The translations under genes were made by a program, and so were the position numbers. A stretch of DNA of 64,000 bases from Bacteroidota bacterium (GTDB lineage: Bacteria; Bacteroidota; Bacteroidia; J057; JADKCL01), in NCBI GenBank assembly GCA_016718825.1, contig JADKCL010000024.1, positions 62,001 through 126,000 of the forward strand. The letters are read 5' to 3'. Shown here piece by piece: positions 1-8,852 of the stretch (the first letter of the stretch is position 1; each line of letters opens with the position of its first letter). Under the pieces are notes generated by a model, which did no database searches, was not told where the DNA came from, and saw nothing but the letters and a program-made list of their open reading frames with translations.

Positions 1-2
1 TC

Positions 3-347
3 GTCGTATTCAGGAGCATTGGCCACTTTGGTCAGACGATGTATATCGACAACATCAACGTCGCCGGATTGGTCGGCGTCCATGCGCCCTTATCTGCAGA
101 TTACGCACAATTGGCGCCGAATCCTGTGCTTGCCGGGGAATCGGTGGTTTTGCGTAGCAACCGCACAGAGACGTTCCAAGTGCGGATTTATGACTTACAG
201 GGGAAAGTGCTCGCTCAGGAATGGATGCAGCAGAATGGGCGTCTTGATCTGGGCAAACTGGGTTTGGCGGCTGGAAACTACTATTATATGATCAGTGGTT
301 CGACGTTGATGGAGCGCGGGAAGTTGACGGTGCTGAAGGGGCGCTGA
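3..347 (+). CDS. C-terminal end of a T9SS-sorted exported protein (5' end outside window)
   Basis: The reading frame is open from the left window edge and ends with TGA at 345-347. The first visible part, with GHFGQTMYIDNINV, resembles the last strand of jelly-roll or MAM-like surface domains, which often end in a 'yiDnI.v' pattern. The last ~80 residues fit a type A T9SS sorting domain: an APNPV proline motif, a strand with VRIYDLQGKVL, then GLAAGNYYYMI and a short basic end. Such domains direct secretion through the type IX system and anchoring to the surface. The catalytic or binding part lies upstream of the window, so the function cannot be named. Confidence 0.8.
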   Translation, partial: VVFRSIGHFGQTMYIDNINVAGLVGVHAPLSADYAQLAPNPVLAGESVVLRSNRTETFQVRIYDLQGKVLAQEWMQQNGRLDLGKLGLAAGNYYYMISGSTLMERGKLTVLKGR

Positions 348-365
348 TTCAGTGTGAGTGCGAAA

Positions 366-419
366 TTTTAGCGAAGGGGGCGCTCACAACGTGTGGTGTG
401 AGCGCCCCCTTCGCTAAAA
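366..419. repeat. perfect 23-bp inverted repeat with 8-nt loop
   Basis: Arms 366-388 and 397-419 are perfect reverse complements, each containing GCGAAGGGGGCGCTCACA, and the loop is 389-396. The arms begin TTTT and end AAAA, the reverse polarity of an intrinsic terminator, and no T run follows the right arm. It lies between a T9SS gene end and a new gene. It may be a very stable RNA hairpin or the remnant of a palindromic repeat. Confidence 0.85.
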
Positions 420-452
420 GCCGCGCTATTCACCGAATGTGGATGAAAGTCA

Positions 453-483
453 TTGGCATTCTGCAATACTGCGCCTAGCTTCG
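453..483 (+). promoter_or_regulatory. candidate Bacteroidota promoter for the 503 gene
   Basis: TTG at 453-455 is followed after 20 nt by TAGCTTCG at 476-483. This matches the Bacteroidota TTG-N17-23-TAnnTTTG consensus with one mismatch. The implied leader is about 13-15 nt before the ATG at 503. Confidence 0.45.
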
Positions 484-502
484 TCCAAAATTTGAATAAG
501 TT

Positions 503-973
503 ATGAGCAACTACAAGACAATTGATGGCATCCGCTACGAAAAGGAGTTGTTGGATACCGCAGAAGCCCTGACAGCCGGAGCCGGCGACGGCCGCATCTC
601 CTTTGAAGATGCGAAGGCTTTGTTGGAAAGCGCCATGGACGGTGGCCGCATTACCCGCACCGAGCGCCGCACCCTGCATTACATCTTCGAAAATCACAAA
701 GTGACCGAAAAGGCACAGACATGGATGGCCGAACAGCTGTTTCACGTCGTCGAAAATGTTCATTATGACGGCGTATTGATCGATGCAGCCAAGTTGGCCG
801 TCGAAGGCCGTGGCGACGGTCGCGTTTCGATGGACGATGCTGAACTGATCTGGAGAATGGTCGAATCAGACGGAAAAGTCACCAACATCGAGCGCCGCAC
901 ATTGGGCTACATCTTGGAGAATTTCAAATGCACCGAACCCGCAGCAGCTTTCCTGCAAGGTAAACTCGGATGA
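503..973 (+). CDS. internally duplicated small protein, two ~70-residue DGR(I/V)S repeats
   Basis: The 156-aa protein has no signal peptide or membrane segment. It consists of two homologous halves, about residues 14-83 and 89-155. Each half has a G-D-G-R-(I/V)-S loop (GAGDGRISFEDA and GRGDGRVSMDDA), then a (D/S)DG(R/K)(I/V)T loop and a conserved ERRTL(H/G)YI(F/L)EN helix. The acidic loop-helix pattern recalls EF-hand-like calcium sites, but the loops lack the full set of ligands, so metal binding is only a possibility. A promoter candidate lies just upstream and a hairpin terminator follows at 999. No specific function is recognised. A soluble cytoplasmic helical protein is the safest description. 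Confidence 0.75.
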   Translation: MSNYKTIDGIRYEKELLDTAEALTAGAGDGRISFEDAKALLESAMDGGRITRTERRTLHYIFENHKVTEKAQTWMAEQLFHVVENVHYDGVLIDAAKLAVEGRGDGRVSMDDAELIWRMVESDGKVTNIERRTLGYILENFKCTEPAAAFLQGKLG

Positions 974-998
974 TTTGAAACTCAGGTTTGCGTTCAAG

Positions 999-1036
999 GA
1001 AACAGTTCGGGGGATTCTTCTTCGAACTGTTTCTTT
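999..1036. terminator. bidirectional hairpin terminator between convergent genes
   Basis: GAAACAGTTCG (999-1009) and CGAACTGTTTC (1023-1033) form a perfect 11-bp stem with a 13-nt loop, followed by TTT. It separates the plus-strand gene ending at 973 from the minus-strand gene ending at 1061. Confidence 0.6.
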
Positions 1037-1060
1037 GCAATCATACGCCAACGACAGGGA

Positions 1061-3037
1061 TCATCCTTCCCAGAAGTCGACCTCAAGGTTGTCAAACTCT
1101 CCGCCACCGCCGTCGGGTGACCAGAAATAGACTTTCACCTGATCATCAGGCCCTTTGATTTCGGGAATGATCACTTGGAAACTGTCTTCAAACCAGACTC
1201 CGGCACCATGGCTTTGCTGCAATTCGAAGCCAATCCAATTGTAGGTTTCTCCAGCATGCTCCATGACAAAAACCGCAACGACTTTCTTGCCTTCATCCAA
1301 CAGCTTGCCACGTACTTTTACTTCGGCAGCTGAGAATCGGCCTTGGTGAATATCAGCAGCTTTCCAAGCCAAAGACGCACTGAACTCATGACCAGGGCCG
1401 ACAAAGGTTCCCTTATTTGTGGGATGCGCCGAATCCGGCAAAGCCTTGTAGCGATCTGCCTCGCTTGCAGTTTTCACGACTTCAAAATCCTCTACGAAAT
1501 GCCCTCCCGGTGTCGGTTTGCAAGGCGGATTCTGGAACTGATACACCTTGATGCCAGGAAATGCCCCCCTTCGACCGATGCAATACCTACCTTTCAAATG
1601 ATTGAAAACCAAACCCTTCGGATCCACCAACTCGTCATGTGAAAGGACCAGAATGATATTGGAAACCAAACTGTCGTCAATCACGGGTAGCAATGCCGTG
1701 TCTTGCCCAAAGTGGATGTTGTCGTTGTTAAAGAGGGCGGTGGTTTGGTTGTGTTCCTTGAAGTATTCGCGGTTGTAATAATAGCTGAAGGTGACATAGT
1801 GGTAATGGGCCATCACCATCATAGCGGTTTTGTCGTTTTCCATGTCCTTGACCAAAGCCACGGCATCCCGCCAATTCTCCAACTTCTGCGGATTCAGGTT
1901 GAGCAAGGCAATCGCTGCTCCCAATTGCGTACCCACAAGGGCATATTGAAAGATTCTGGGCAGCGGGAGAAATGAAATCAAGGCCCCCAAAAGCAAAAAT
2001 CCTCCGGGGAGTGCATACATGACGTAACGAAGGTCAAAAACGGGCATGACCATTCTGGCAATGGTGTATTGCAGTGTCAAGGATAGGAAAAACCATCCGG
2101 CGGCCACGGCAATGCCAAATCCGCCTTTTTCAGGTCTTTTTGACCTTGTGAAGACATAAATCGCCGCAACGGCTCCCACGACGATCACAGCCAAGGCCAT
2201 CCATTTCAAGAATTTGGATCCGGCAAAATTGATCAGGACATAATCCAGCACACCCGGATCGGGCGCTTTGAGCCAACTAGTGACCTTGGAATCAGACAAT
2301 AAACTGCGGTTATAGGCCGCCCAAGGCAGCCACAAGGCCAAAACAAGCACCTGACTTGCCGCATAGCGCAGAAATTGGGCGATTTTACCTTTCAACAACC
2401 AAAGACTCAATACCGCTTGCGCTGCAAGCCCCATCGAAGTCAGGTAATGCGTGTACAGCAGCAGCGTATTGACCAACACAAGCCCCAAAAAGGTCTTCCA
2501 TTGGGGGCGGTCGGCGCGGTACACGTCCAGAAACAGCGAATAGGAAATGACCATCAGCATGCTCGCCAAGGCGTAGGCGCGCGCCTCATGCGCGAAGACC
2601 ATCGCAACGCCGCTCACGGTAAACAGCAGCGCCGCGTACAAACCGGCACGGACATTAAAGTGCCGGAAACCCACCAAAAACAGCAATGCCGCTGTCGCCG
2701 AACTGAAAAGCATCGATGGAAAACGGGCACTGAATTCGGAGATGCCGAAGATCTTGCACCAAAGCCCGAGGGTGAGGTAGTACAAGGGCGGCGTCGGGTC
2801 ATTCGCAGAAAAGTTGATCGTCTCGGGAACCGAACCCTGTGTATCGTAGATCGCCACGGCTTCATCGAGAAACAGGCTTGTTCCACCGAGAAAGGGGGCC
2901 TTGAGGGCGACATTCAGCAGAAAAATTGCCAATGCGATCCAACGGACATGCCGTGAAATCCAAGTCCAAAATGACTGATCGGCCCCGAGCAAACCTGAAG
3001 ATTGCCTTGCTCCTGCATTTGCTTCAATGGCAGTCAT
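1061..3037 (-). CDS. GT39-type membrane glycosyltransferase
   Basis: This 658-aa polytopic membrane protein resembles the dolichyl-/polyprenyl-phosphate-mannose mannosyltransferase (GT39/ArnT/PMT_2) superfamily. These enzymes move a sugar from a lipid-phosphate carrier to a protein or lipid on the outer face of the inner membrane. The first transmembrane helix is at about residues 31-50. It is followed by the family's acidic loop with the Asp-Glu pair at 58-59 (LFLDEAVAIYD) and a second loop with NDPTPPLYY near 79-87. About ten more hydrophobic helices follow to about residue 380, then a soluble C-terminal domain of about 260 residues. The start lies 6 bp downstream of the MuiA-like gene, so the two are almost certainly co-transcribed. 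The substrate cannot be told from sequence; surface glycoprotein or lipid modification is likely. Confidence 0.85.
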   Translation of the reverse strand: MTAIEANAGARQSSGLLGADQSFWTWISRHVRWIALAIFLLNVALKAPFLGGTSLFLDEAVAIYDTQGSVPETINFSANDPTPPLYYLTLGLWCKIFGISEFSARFPSMLFSSATAALLFLVGFRHFNVRAGLYAALLFTVSGVAMVFAHEARAYALASMLMVISYSLFLDVYRADRPQWKTFLGLVLVNTLLLYTHYLTSMGLAAQAVLSLWLLKGKIAQFLRYAASQVLVLALWLPWAAYNRSLLSDSKVTSWLKAPDPGVLDYVLINFAGSKFLKWMALAVIVVGAVAAIYVFTRSKRPEKGGFGIAVAAGWFFLSLTLQYTIARMVMPVFDLRYVMYALPGGFLLLGALISFLPLPRIFQYALVGTQLGAAIALLNLNPQKLENWRDAVALVKDMENDKTAMMVMAHYHYVTFSYYYNREYFKEHNQTTALFNNDNIHFGQDTALLPVIDDSLVSNIILVLSHDELVDPKGLVFNHLKGRYCIGRRGAFPGIKVYQFQNPPCKPTPGGHFVEDFEVVKTASEADRYKALPDSAHPTNKGTFVGPGHEFSASLAWKAADIHQGRFSAAEVKVRGKLLDEGKKVVAVFVMEHAGETYNWIGFELQQSHGAGVWFEDSFQVIIPEIKGPDDQVKVYFWSPDGGGGEFDNLEVDFWEG

Positions 3038-3043
3038 TCTTCC

Positions 3044-4819
3044 TTAGAAATAGTTGATTTGTTCCATCTGCCGTGACTTCTGATACTCGATTTTCACCGC
3101 TTTGTACTTGGGGTATTTGATGGTGAATCCAAATTCGGCAGTTTTGGTTTCAGCAGGTTGCAGGCTCATTTCCCAAGTCAAAACCCCGATTTTTTCCTCG
3201 AGTATACCTCCGCCCATTTCATCCACGGTCACAAAAACTTCCTTGTCACTCGAAATGGGCACTTGGTCCTGAATTTGGATGTAAATCGGCGTTGCATGGT
3301 GGTTGGCAACGGAGATATTGTAGGCCACACTCGACTTTTTGGTGCCGCCCAGCAATTGACTGTTGGTTTTGCCTTTGACCTTTACCCGCGTCACAACCAC
3401 ATCTTTGTCCCGGCCGAAGCTCACGCTCAGGGTATCGCCCAAGTTACGGATGTCGAGTTTGCTTTGGCCAATGTACTTGTTGCCTTGATAAATGTTCACC
3501 GGGCCGCCGACCAGGTTCAACTCCTCCCAACCCACGATTTGGGCGAGCAAAAAGGCATCCTTGTCCAATTTGGGAACCGCATAGTACTTGTAGGTGACGT
3601 CGAGGCTATCGGTGCGGATGTCGATCGAATAGGGCTTTTTGTCCGAAGGGATGGTATAAGGATCGGCGATCGGGAATTCGACGTTGAATTCAGGGACATC
3701 CAGGATGGTGCGGTTGGCGACGGGCGCGTTGACTCTTTCAGCTTGGTAACGGCGGTAGAGATCGGTTTCATAATCGACCTTGGCGTTCCAATCGTCGCCC
3801 AGAATGCGTTTAAATTCGTTGGCGCGGCCTTGCTCGTCCATATTGAGTTGATTCCAATCGTTGATGCTGCGCGTTTGAATGCTGTTTTTGAAGTAGGCTT
3901 CCTGGTTGTTTACGGAGAGGTTGCTGATGGCTGAAATCTGATCCGAGGAATAATCGCTTAAGTTCCAAACCGACAATTGGGGCTGCGTAGCAGTCTGCAG
4001 CGGATCTGCCGTGGACAGGCTCAACTTCACATTGTTCCAATCGATTCCTGTATTGTTGAAAGCCAAGGCCTTGTACTTGAGGGTAATCGGCTGATTGAAA
4101 TCGCCGGATTCCAAGTCGTAAATGGCGGCCCAACCTGCATCACGGACGACATAGCGCAGTTCAAGGCCGGTCTTGACCGTGCCCTTTGATTCCAAAACCA
4201 AGTGGATTTCCCCCGTGGGTTGCAGCCCTGCATTAAGTTCGGTGAGTTGCAACTTCAGGTCAAACAACTTGCGATGGTGGTCGGTAAGGCTGTTGGTCAA
4301 CCGGGAAATGCCTTTGTTGATTTCCTCCATTCGGCTGCGGAAAAAGTCGGCAGTATTTTTGAGCTCCATGACAGTCAATGTTTTGTCATCACCTTTGAAG
4401 GCACGATTTTGACGCAGCATTTCCCGTTCTTCTTCGAATGCCCCTTTTTCATCGTTCAGGGCATCAATCTTGGTCTTGACCAATTCGAGCGAATCCCGGA
4501 TGGACAGAATCCGCTGATCCTCTTTGCTTTTGCGCAAAAAATTGGTCTTGCAGGTAACGGATACGATTTTAACCGTCTCATCGGAGCAAGCGACTTGAAT
4601 CGTCTGCGGATAGATTTTGGAGGAAAGATCAGGCAGAAGGAAATGATTGCGACCGGGTTGCAGCACCAATGAAGTGCGACTGATCACTTCGGCACCGTCG
4701 AGATGCAACTTGACCTCGCCAATCGGTGCAAGCACCTCCGTTTGGTTGGGCTGACCAAAACAGGTGACTGTCAGCATCACAAGTTGTGACAATACCAGCG
4801 TTTTTAAGAGCCTTTTCAT
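3044..4819 (-). CDS. exported mucoidy-inhibitor MuiA-family protein (DUF4140/DUF4139)
   Basis: The precursor is 591 aa when started at the ATG at 4819, which gives the signal peptide MKRLLKTLVLSQLVMLTVTCFG. An upstream in-frame start at 4846 would overlap the promoter -7 box and is rejected. Residues ~25-120 carry the DUF4140-like N-terminal domain (EVKLHLDGAEVISRTSLVLQ pattern). A coiled coil at ~125-205 follows, then the β-rich DUF4139 domain to the end. MuiA-family proteins are periplasmic or surface proteins of unknown biochemical role, named for an effect on capsule production. The gene is first in an operon with the GT39 glycosyltransferase, which suggests a role in envelope polysaccharide or glycoprotein biology. 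This is inference from context. Confidence 0.85.
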   Translation of the reverse strand: MKRLLKTLVLSQLVMLTVTCFGQPNQTEVLAPIGEVKLHLDGAEVISRTSLVLQPGRNHFLLPDLSSKIYPQTIQVACSDETVKIVSVTCKTNFLRKSKEDQRILSIRDSLELVKTKIDALNDEKGAFEEEREMLRQNRAFKGDDKTLTVMELKNTADFFRSRMEEINKGISRLTNSLTDHHRKLFDLKLQLTELNAGLQPTGEIHLVLESKGTVKTGLELRYVVRDAGWAAIYDLESGDFNQPITLKYKALAFNNTGIDWNNVKLSLSTADPLQTATQPQLSVWNLSDYSSDQISAISNLSVNNQEAYFKNSIQTRSINDWNQLNMDEQGRANEFKRILGDDWNAKVDYETDLYRRYQAERVNAPVANRTILDVPEFNVEFPIADPYTIPSDKKPYSIDIRTDSLDVTYKYYAVPKLDKDAFLLAQIVGWEELNLVGGPVNIYQGNKYIGQSKLDIRNLGDTLSVSFGRDKDVVVTRVKVKGKTNSQLLGGTKKSSVAYNISVANHHATPIYIQIQDQVPISSDKEVFVTVDEMGGGILEEKIGVLTWEMSLQPAETKTAEFGFTIKYPKYKAVKIEYQKSRQMEQINYF

Positions 4820-4843
4820 ATATTTTACCGTTCGGGTGGGATA

Positions 4844-4875
4844 CAAAAGTACAAGGATTCACCGACTTTACTCAA
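4844..4875 (-). promoter_or_regulatory. Bacteroidota promoter of the MuiA-GT39 operon
   Basis: On the minus strand TTG (4875-4873), a 21-nt spacer and TACTTTTG (4851-4844) match TTG-N-TAnnTTTG exactly. The expected transcription start is near 4838, about 19 nt before the ATG at 4819, which supports that start codon. Confidence 0.6.
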
Positions 4876-4888
4876 CAAAGCCCAACGC

Positions 4889-4921
4889 TTCAGGTGTATT
4901 CAGAGATGTTTGATATTTTTG
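4889..4921 (+). promoter_or_regulatory. candidate promoter of the lipoprotein gene at 4989
   Basis: TATTTTTG at 4914-4921 is an exact TAnnTTTG -7 box. The -33 position holds TTC (4889-4891) instead of TTG. The implied leader is about 60 nt. Confidence 0.4.
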
Positions 4922-4988
4922 ATTGAATGTCTCCTGCGTTTCCCCGATCTTTACAGCGTTTTGTTTTATTACCGAAATAGTTAATGTT

Positions 4989-5525
4989 ATGAAAAAGAAT
5001 TTTTCACTCGTTTTGACCCTTGCCCTGTTGATGGCGGTATCCTTTGGCTGTAAAGTCGGTGCCGACGATCCAGGACTTACGTTCGCAAGCCGTGATGGCC
5101 GTCTGATGGGCGACTGGAAACTCACCGCTGTGGTGGACTCCACCATCGACATCAATGGACTTGGCACTTTTATCACCTTCGTGAGCTACAATGGAACCAT
5201 CCTGACCAGGGATACCCCATTTGGCACAAGCACCGACAGCTATGCACTTCAAGTCAGCATTGCCAAAGGTGGTGTTTTGACCTCGATTGAGACTGAAAAT
5301 GGTGATGTCACCACCGACGTCAACTACTGGGAATGGTTGGGTACCGACAAAAACAAGTCCCAGGTCCTGATGAACGATCAGTCGATGGCAAGCGGCGTTT
5401 GGGATGTACAGCGTCTGACCAGCAAGGAATTGATCCTTTCCCGTCACATGATGGAAACCAATGTCAGCGGTGGATCTACTGAATCCCGCGAAGAAACCAT
5501 GCGATTGACTTTCGAGGCGATCTAA
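4989..5525 (+). CDS. small lipoprotein, lipocalin-like
   Basis: The 178-aa protein starts at the ATG at 4989 (MKKNFSLVLTLALLMAVSFGC). This places a lipoprotein signal peptide with lipobox AVSFGC and the lipidated cysteine at residue 22. The mature part begins with a short linker and then LMGDWKLTAVVDS. This GxWxL/V-type opening is common in lipocalin-like lipoproteins of Bacteroidota, and alternating β-strands follow to the C-terminus. An upstream in-frame start at 4923 would put 22 extra residues before the signal peptide and is not credible. The gene ends at a strong bidirectional terminator shared with rpoD. Ligand and role are unknown. Confidence 0.75.
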   Translation: MKKNFSLVLTLALLMAVSFGCKVGADDPGLTFASRDGRLMGDWKLTAVVDSTIDINGLGTFITFVSYNGTILTRDTPFGTSTDSYALQVSIAKGGVLTSIETENGDVTTDVNYWEWLGTDKNKSQVLMNDQSMASGVWDVQRLTSKELILSRHMMETNVSGGSTESREETMRLTFEAI

Positions 5526-5557
5526 GGATTCACAACAAAATCGCCCTTCGGGCAAAC

Positions 5558-5586
5558 AAAAAACCCGGCCAATGGCCGGGTTTTTT
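5558..5586. terminator. strong bidirectional intrinsic terminator
   Basis: The stem CCCGGCC (5564-5570)/GGCCGGG (5574-5580) is flanked by A6 (5558-5563) and T6 (5581-5586), so it can act in both directions. It sits between the convergent lipoprotein gene and rpoD. A smaller GCCC-TTC-GGGC hairpin precedes it at 5543-5553. Confidence 0.9.
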
Positions 5587-5605
5587 GTTGCATTATCTTC
5601 TGCGC

Positions 5606-6463
5606 TTACATAAACGCTGCCATTTGATGGCGAACGTTGGAGTTGCGCAGCTTGCGGATCGCACGGTCGCGGATCTGACGGATGCGCTCACGTGTGAGCT
5701 CAAACCGGTCTGCGATGTCGTCCAATTTCATCGGCATGTCGGTTCCGATGCCGTAAGACAGCATCAAAACTTCGCGTTCACGTGGGCGCAGCCCTTGGAG
5801 GCAGTCGTCCAGCGCCGCCAACATCGAGTTGCGGATCACTTCTTCGTCTGCCAGAGGAGCCTCGTCTTGCAAAACTTCCTTGAGTGTGCCTTCTTCACCG
5901 TCGACCATTGGCGCGTCCAAAGACACGTGCTTGGAGTTCAGGTGGGCCACTTTCTCAATCGAAGCGGCAGAAACACCCATCGACTGTGCCAACTCGTCGG
6001 TCGTCGGCTCGCGGCCAAAGTCCTGTGTGAGCTTGATGCCAGCCTCTTGGATCTTGCGGAGCTCAGCCATCTTGTTTTGCGGAAGTCGCACCATCCTTGC
6101 CTGTGTAGAAATGGCGTGGATGATCGACTGACGGATCCACCAAACGGCATACGAGATAAACTTGAAGCCACGTGACGGGTCAAAGCGGCTCGCGGCCTTG
6201 ATCAAGCCAACGTTGCCCTCATTGATCAAGTCTTGTAGTGTAAGGCCATATCCTTGATATTGTTTAGCGACGGAAATCACGAAACGGAGGTTTGCCTTTA
6301 CAAGTTTGTCGAGCGCTGCCGAATCGCCTTGGGCGATGCGGTGGGCGAGGTCCACTTCTTCGTCGGCTGTGATGCCGGAATAAGTGCGCACCTCGTTCAT
6401 GTAGGAGTTCAGAGACCGAGATTCGCGGTCTGTGATACGCTGTGTGATTTTTAGCTGCTTCAT
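5606..6463 (-). CDS. rpoD: primary RNA polymerase sigma factor, Bacteroidota RpoD/SigA type
   Basis: At 285 aa this is the short Bacteroidota housekeeping sigma factor, which lacks region 1.1 and the long non-conserved insert of E. coli RpoD. Region 1.2 is at ~16-45 (LNSYMNEVRTYSGITADEE). Region 2, with the core-binding and -10-recognition helices, is at ~55-130 (ANLRFVISVAKQYQGYGLTL and SRGFKFISYAVWWIRQSI). Region 3 is at ~135-215. Region 4, with the -35-binding helix-turn-helix (LDDIADRFELTRERIRQIRD), is near the end. It directs core polymerase to TTG/TAnnTTTG promoters, consistent with the promoter elements seen elsewhere here. It is monocistronic, ends at the terminator at 5558-5586, and has a candidate promoter about 400 nt upstream. 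Confidence 0.95.
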   Translation of the reverse strand: MKQLKITQRITDRESRSLNSYMNEVRTYSGITADEEVDLAHRIAQGDSAALDKLVKANLRFVISVAKQYQGYGLTLQDLINEGNVGLIKAASRFDPSRGFKFISYAVWWIRQSIIHAISTQARMVRLPQNKMAELRKIQEAGIKLTQDFGREPTTDELAQSMGVSAASIEKVAHLNSKHVSLDAPMVDGEEGTLKEVLQDEAPLADEEVIRNSMLAALDDCLQGLRPREREVLMLSYGIGTDMPMKLDDIADRFELTRERIRQIRDRAIRKLRNSNVRHQMAAFM

Positions 6464-6973
6464 CTTCTTTTCTCTTCCCTTCTGATAAGTTAATTCAGGA
6501 AATCTGTCACCTTTGGTTAGCGTAGGCGCTTGCTATAAGGAACGCACCTTTGCTGAAAATGTTTAATTGGTAAATACATTTTGTTGACGCTGAAACCTTT
6601 CAGTGTCAAATTTGCGATCCTATGCGGAACATTTCGTTCCGGGTTTCAGGCGCAAAGCAAGTGGAGTCGTTGAGTTTTTCTTCATTTTCGTGCTCTTTCA
6701 ACCGAGTTTCGCACTGTGATACGGCATTGAACCAAGTTCGTTGAGTTTGTAAGGGGTCAGGTTGTGTGATTTTATTCACATTTGGCCATGACTTAAGGCA
6801 TTTTAACAATTCGTATAACGGCTTTGGATCTATTCGCAGGACAGTTCATTCACCTTGACGATGCAAAACTAAGCGCCAAACAGGCTTAAATCAAGACCTT
6901 GCAAGCATTCTTGACCTCAGCAGCCGGAAATGAAGCGCGAATCGGAATGGTTCTGAGGGCGAAGTGCAATTAT
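6464..6973. other. rpoD upstream intergenic region with a candidate promoter
   Basis: No credible gene is seen in this 510-nt stretch. On the minus strand TTG (6894-6892), a 20-nt spacer and TAGTTTTG (6871-6864) form an exact Bacteroidota promoter match. It would give rpoD a leader of about 390 nt. A long leader could carry regulation, but no recognisable riboswitch fold was found. Confidence 0.4.
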
Positions 6974-8757
6974 TTAGGGATGAAAGGCTTTGGCTGACGT
7001 TTTCAACGTGAATCCTTTGCAAGATTTGGTGATGGATGATAAACCCGTTCGGCATTTTGGAGGATCATTGCCTTGTCGAAGGACATTTTCTTCCATCCAT
7101 GCTGCGTAAAGAGCTCCATTTGGTCTGCAATGCGCTTTGGTGGTTTGGGCTCCGAATGCGTTGATGGTCTTGATTTCGGGTCCATCGGGGCCAAATTCCG
7201 TGATCTGAATAAAGCAATCGCCTCCTGAAACTGCATATTGGCCTTTGTGGTGTTTTGCTTGCTTGGAATCTGCCGCGCGCAGCACTTCGCGCAGGCCATC
7301 GACAGGATAGCTGTGTTCGCCACGAATCAAGCGTTGAACGTTTCCCAACGGGACATCGAGCGTTCCATGGTGGCGCAGCAAGTATTTTCTTGCCTTTTTG
7401 ATCGCCCAAACGGCATCCGCTTCAGTGATCGCCGCCTCCCGAATCATGAGCAAGGCAAAGGCAATCAATTATGCAGGAATCTGGACAATCTGGCCAGCTG
7501 CGTCCTCATTTTGCACTTCGCCCTTCAGATTCCATCTTTTAAGCTCGAATGGCATCTGCAATTTGGGTACGCGTTTCTTCCAATAAATACATCGCTTTGA
7601 AATGCTGCATATAAGTACCGGAATCAGCGTAAGATGCATCAAACTTAATGTCGAGCAGGTCTTGTGCGGAAAATGGACCGGAATGGGCCTTCAATTTCGC
7701 GCCTAAAACTTCGCCACGGTTGTATTCAAACCGCTGCAATCCCGGAAAACTGCCCTCCCAATTGCAAGAGTCTCCGGATGCATGCAACGGGGTATTGTTG
7801 GCATTGTAGACAAAACCACAAGTCGGATTCTCCACATGCGGCAATCGGTCAAACGGCATTACATTCGTCCAAATCTGGGTCGAATCGATACCTGACAATG
7901 GCTGACGCCAATTCAAGGTCGTATCCCGCAAAGGAATTCTACCGCCTGAATGCAGCAGGATGTTCCCGGCATCATCTCCGTAAACGATATTGAACAATGG
8001 AAGCGCATTCAGCTGAATCGCAGCGTCAAATTCGGACTTGTTTTGCGCTTTGTTCATGCGAAACCACTGCTCGGGAGACCGAATGTCCAAACATCCCGGA
8101 AAACGGAAGGCAAACGTGCCTTGCTTGGCCTTCAATACAGGCCCAAATCCGTCCAACGGCCTTGCGCGACACGGCAAACGCAATCCAGCCAATTTGATCC
8201 CAAACGGAGTCTTCTTTCCTCAAACCGCTTCTCCCTCTGTTGTTTTTTTGGATGTTTGGCATGTGTTGTGGTGTTGTTGTGCGCCCCCCAAGTGGCGATT
8301 CGCCGGTAAACGGCTCCCCCGCCGCCGATCATGTCCCGCCCTCCCCCCCTGTCCTGGGCCTCGCGGGCGGGAAAAGTCCCGTTGGGTTGGTGGAATTGCG
8401 GCGAGGGCCTTTCCATCCTCCTTGTTCCGGCCCGCAAATGCATGGGAACCCCCGTCATTGGCATAGTAGATCGGTCGCGGCACGCTTTGAGCGCCATCCC
8501 AGCCTGCCTCAAAGGCGAGGATAGAATATATCCTTTCAGAATGTCCGTTGGCGTGATCGGAAATGCCTTTTTGTACAGGATCTCTTTGGGATGCGAGGCA
8601 GCAAAATCGTTGTTCCTGGATCCTCCAAAGGCCGCCGCAAGTCAAAAAGTCCTCCCCCTTCAGAATGGTACCAAAACTGTCGGGGGATGGTGATCGTTGC
8701 AGGCGAAATCGCCTGTCCCATAATTTGAGTGGGCAGGAATCCCAAATGGATCACCAA
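6974..8757 (-). pseudogene. penicillin-acylase-family amidohydrolase, broken by many frameshifts
   Basis: Pieces in all three minus frames align in order with penicillin/acyl-homoserine-lactone acylases, which are N-terminal-nucleophile hydrolases that cleave amide-linked acyl chains. The pieces are ITPTDILKGY and LAFEAGWDGA near 8500-8560, and the nucleophile-serine segment GGSHAFAGRNKEDGKA near 8400-8440. Next come SPEQWFRMNKAQNKSEFDAA and FNIVYGDDAGNILLHSGGRI (7960-8110), then YPVDGLREVLRAADSK and GGDCFIQITEFGPDGP (7190-7320). At least five frame changes and an in-frame stop separate them. The spacing before ITPTD is also about 70-90 residues shorter than in intact homologues, so part of the N-terminal region seems deleted. 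Homopolymer G/C runs at 8270-8420 raise the possibility of assembly error. No intact product can be made as written. Confidence 0.75.
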
Positions 8758-8852
8758 GAGATTTCTCCCAAAAAAGGCAAAATTTAATTGCCCTGCAAAT
8801 GAATCACAAAGCGAATTTTCCTAGCTTCGTACTCCAACTATTTCCATCTCAA

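Noticed and set aside
366..419. The 23-bp inverted repeat as a rho-independent terminator
   Set aside because: The arms start with T4 and end with A4, and no T run follows the stem on either strand.
6606..6809. 67-codon minus-strand frame upstream of rpoD
   Set aside because: The composition is not protein-like, and it lies in the probable rpoD leader.
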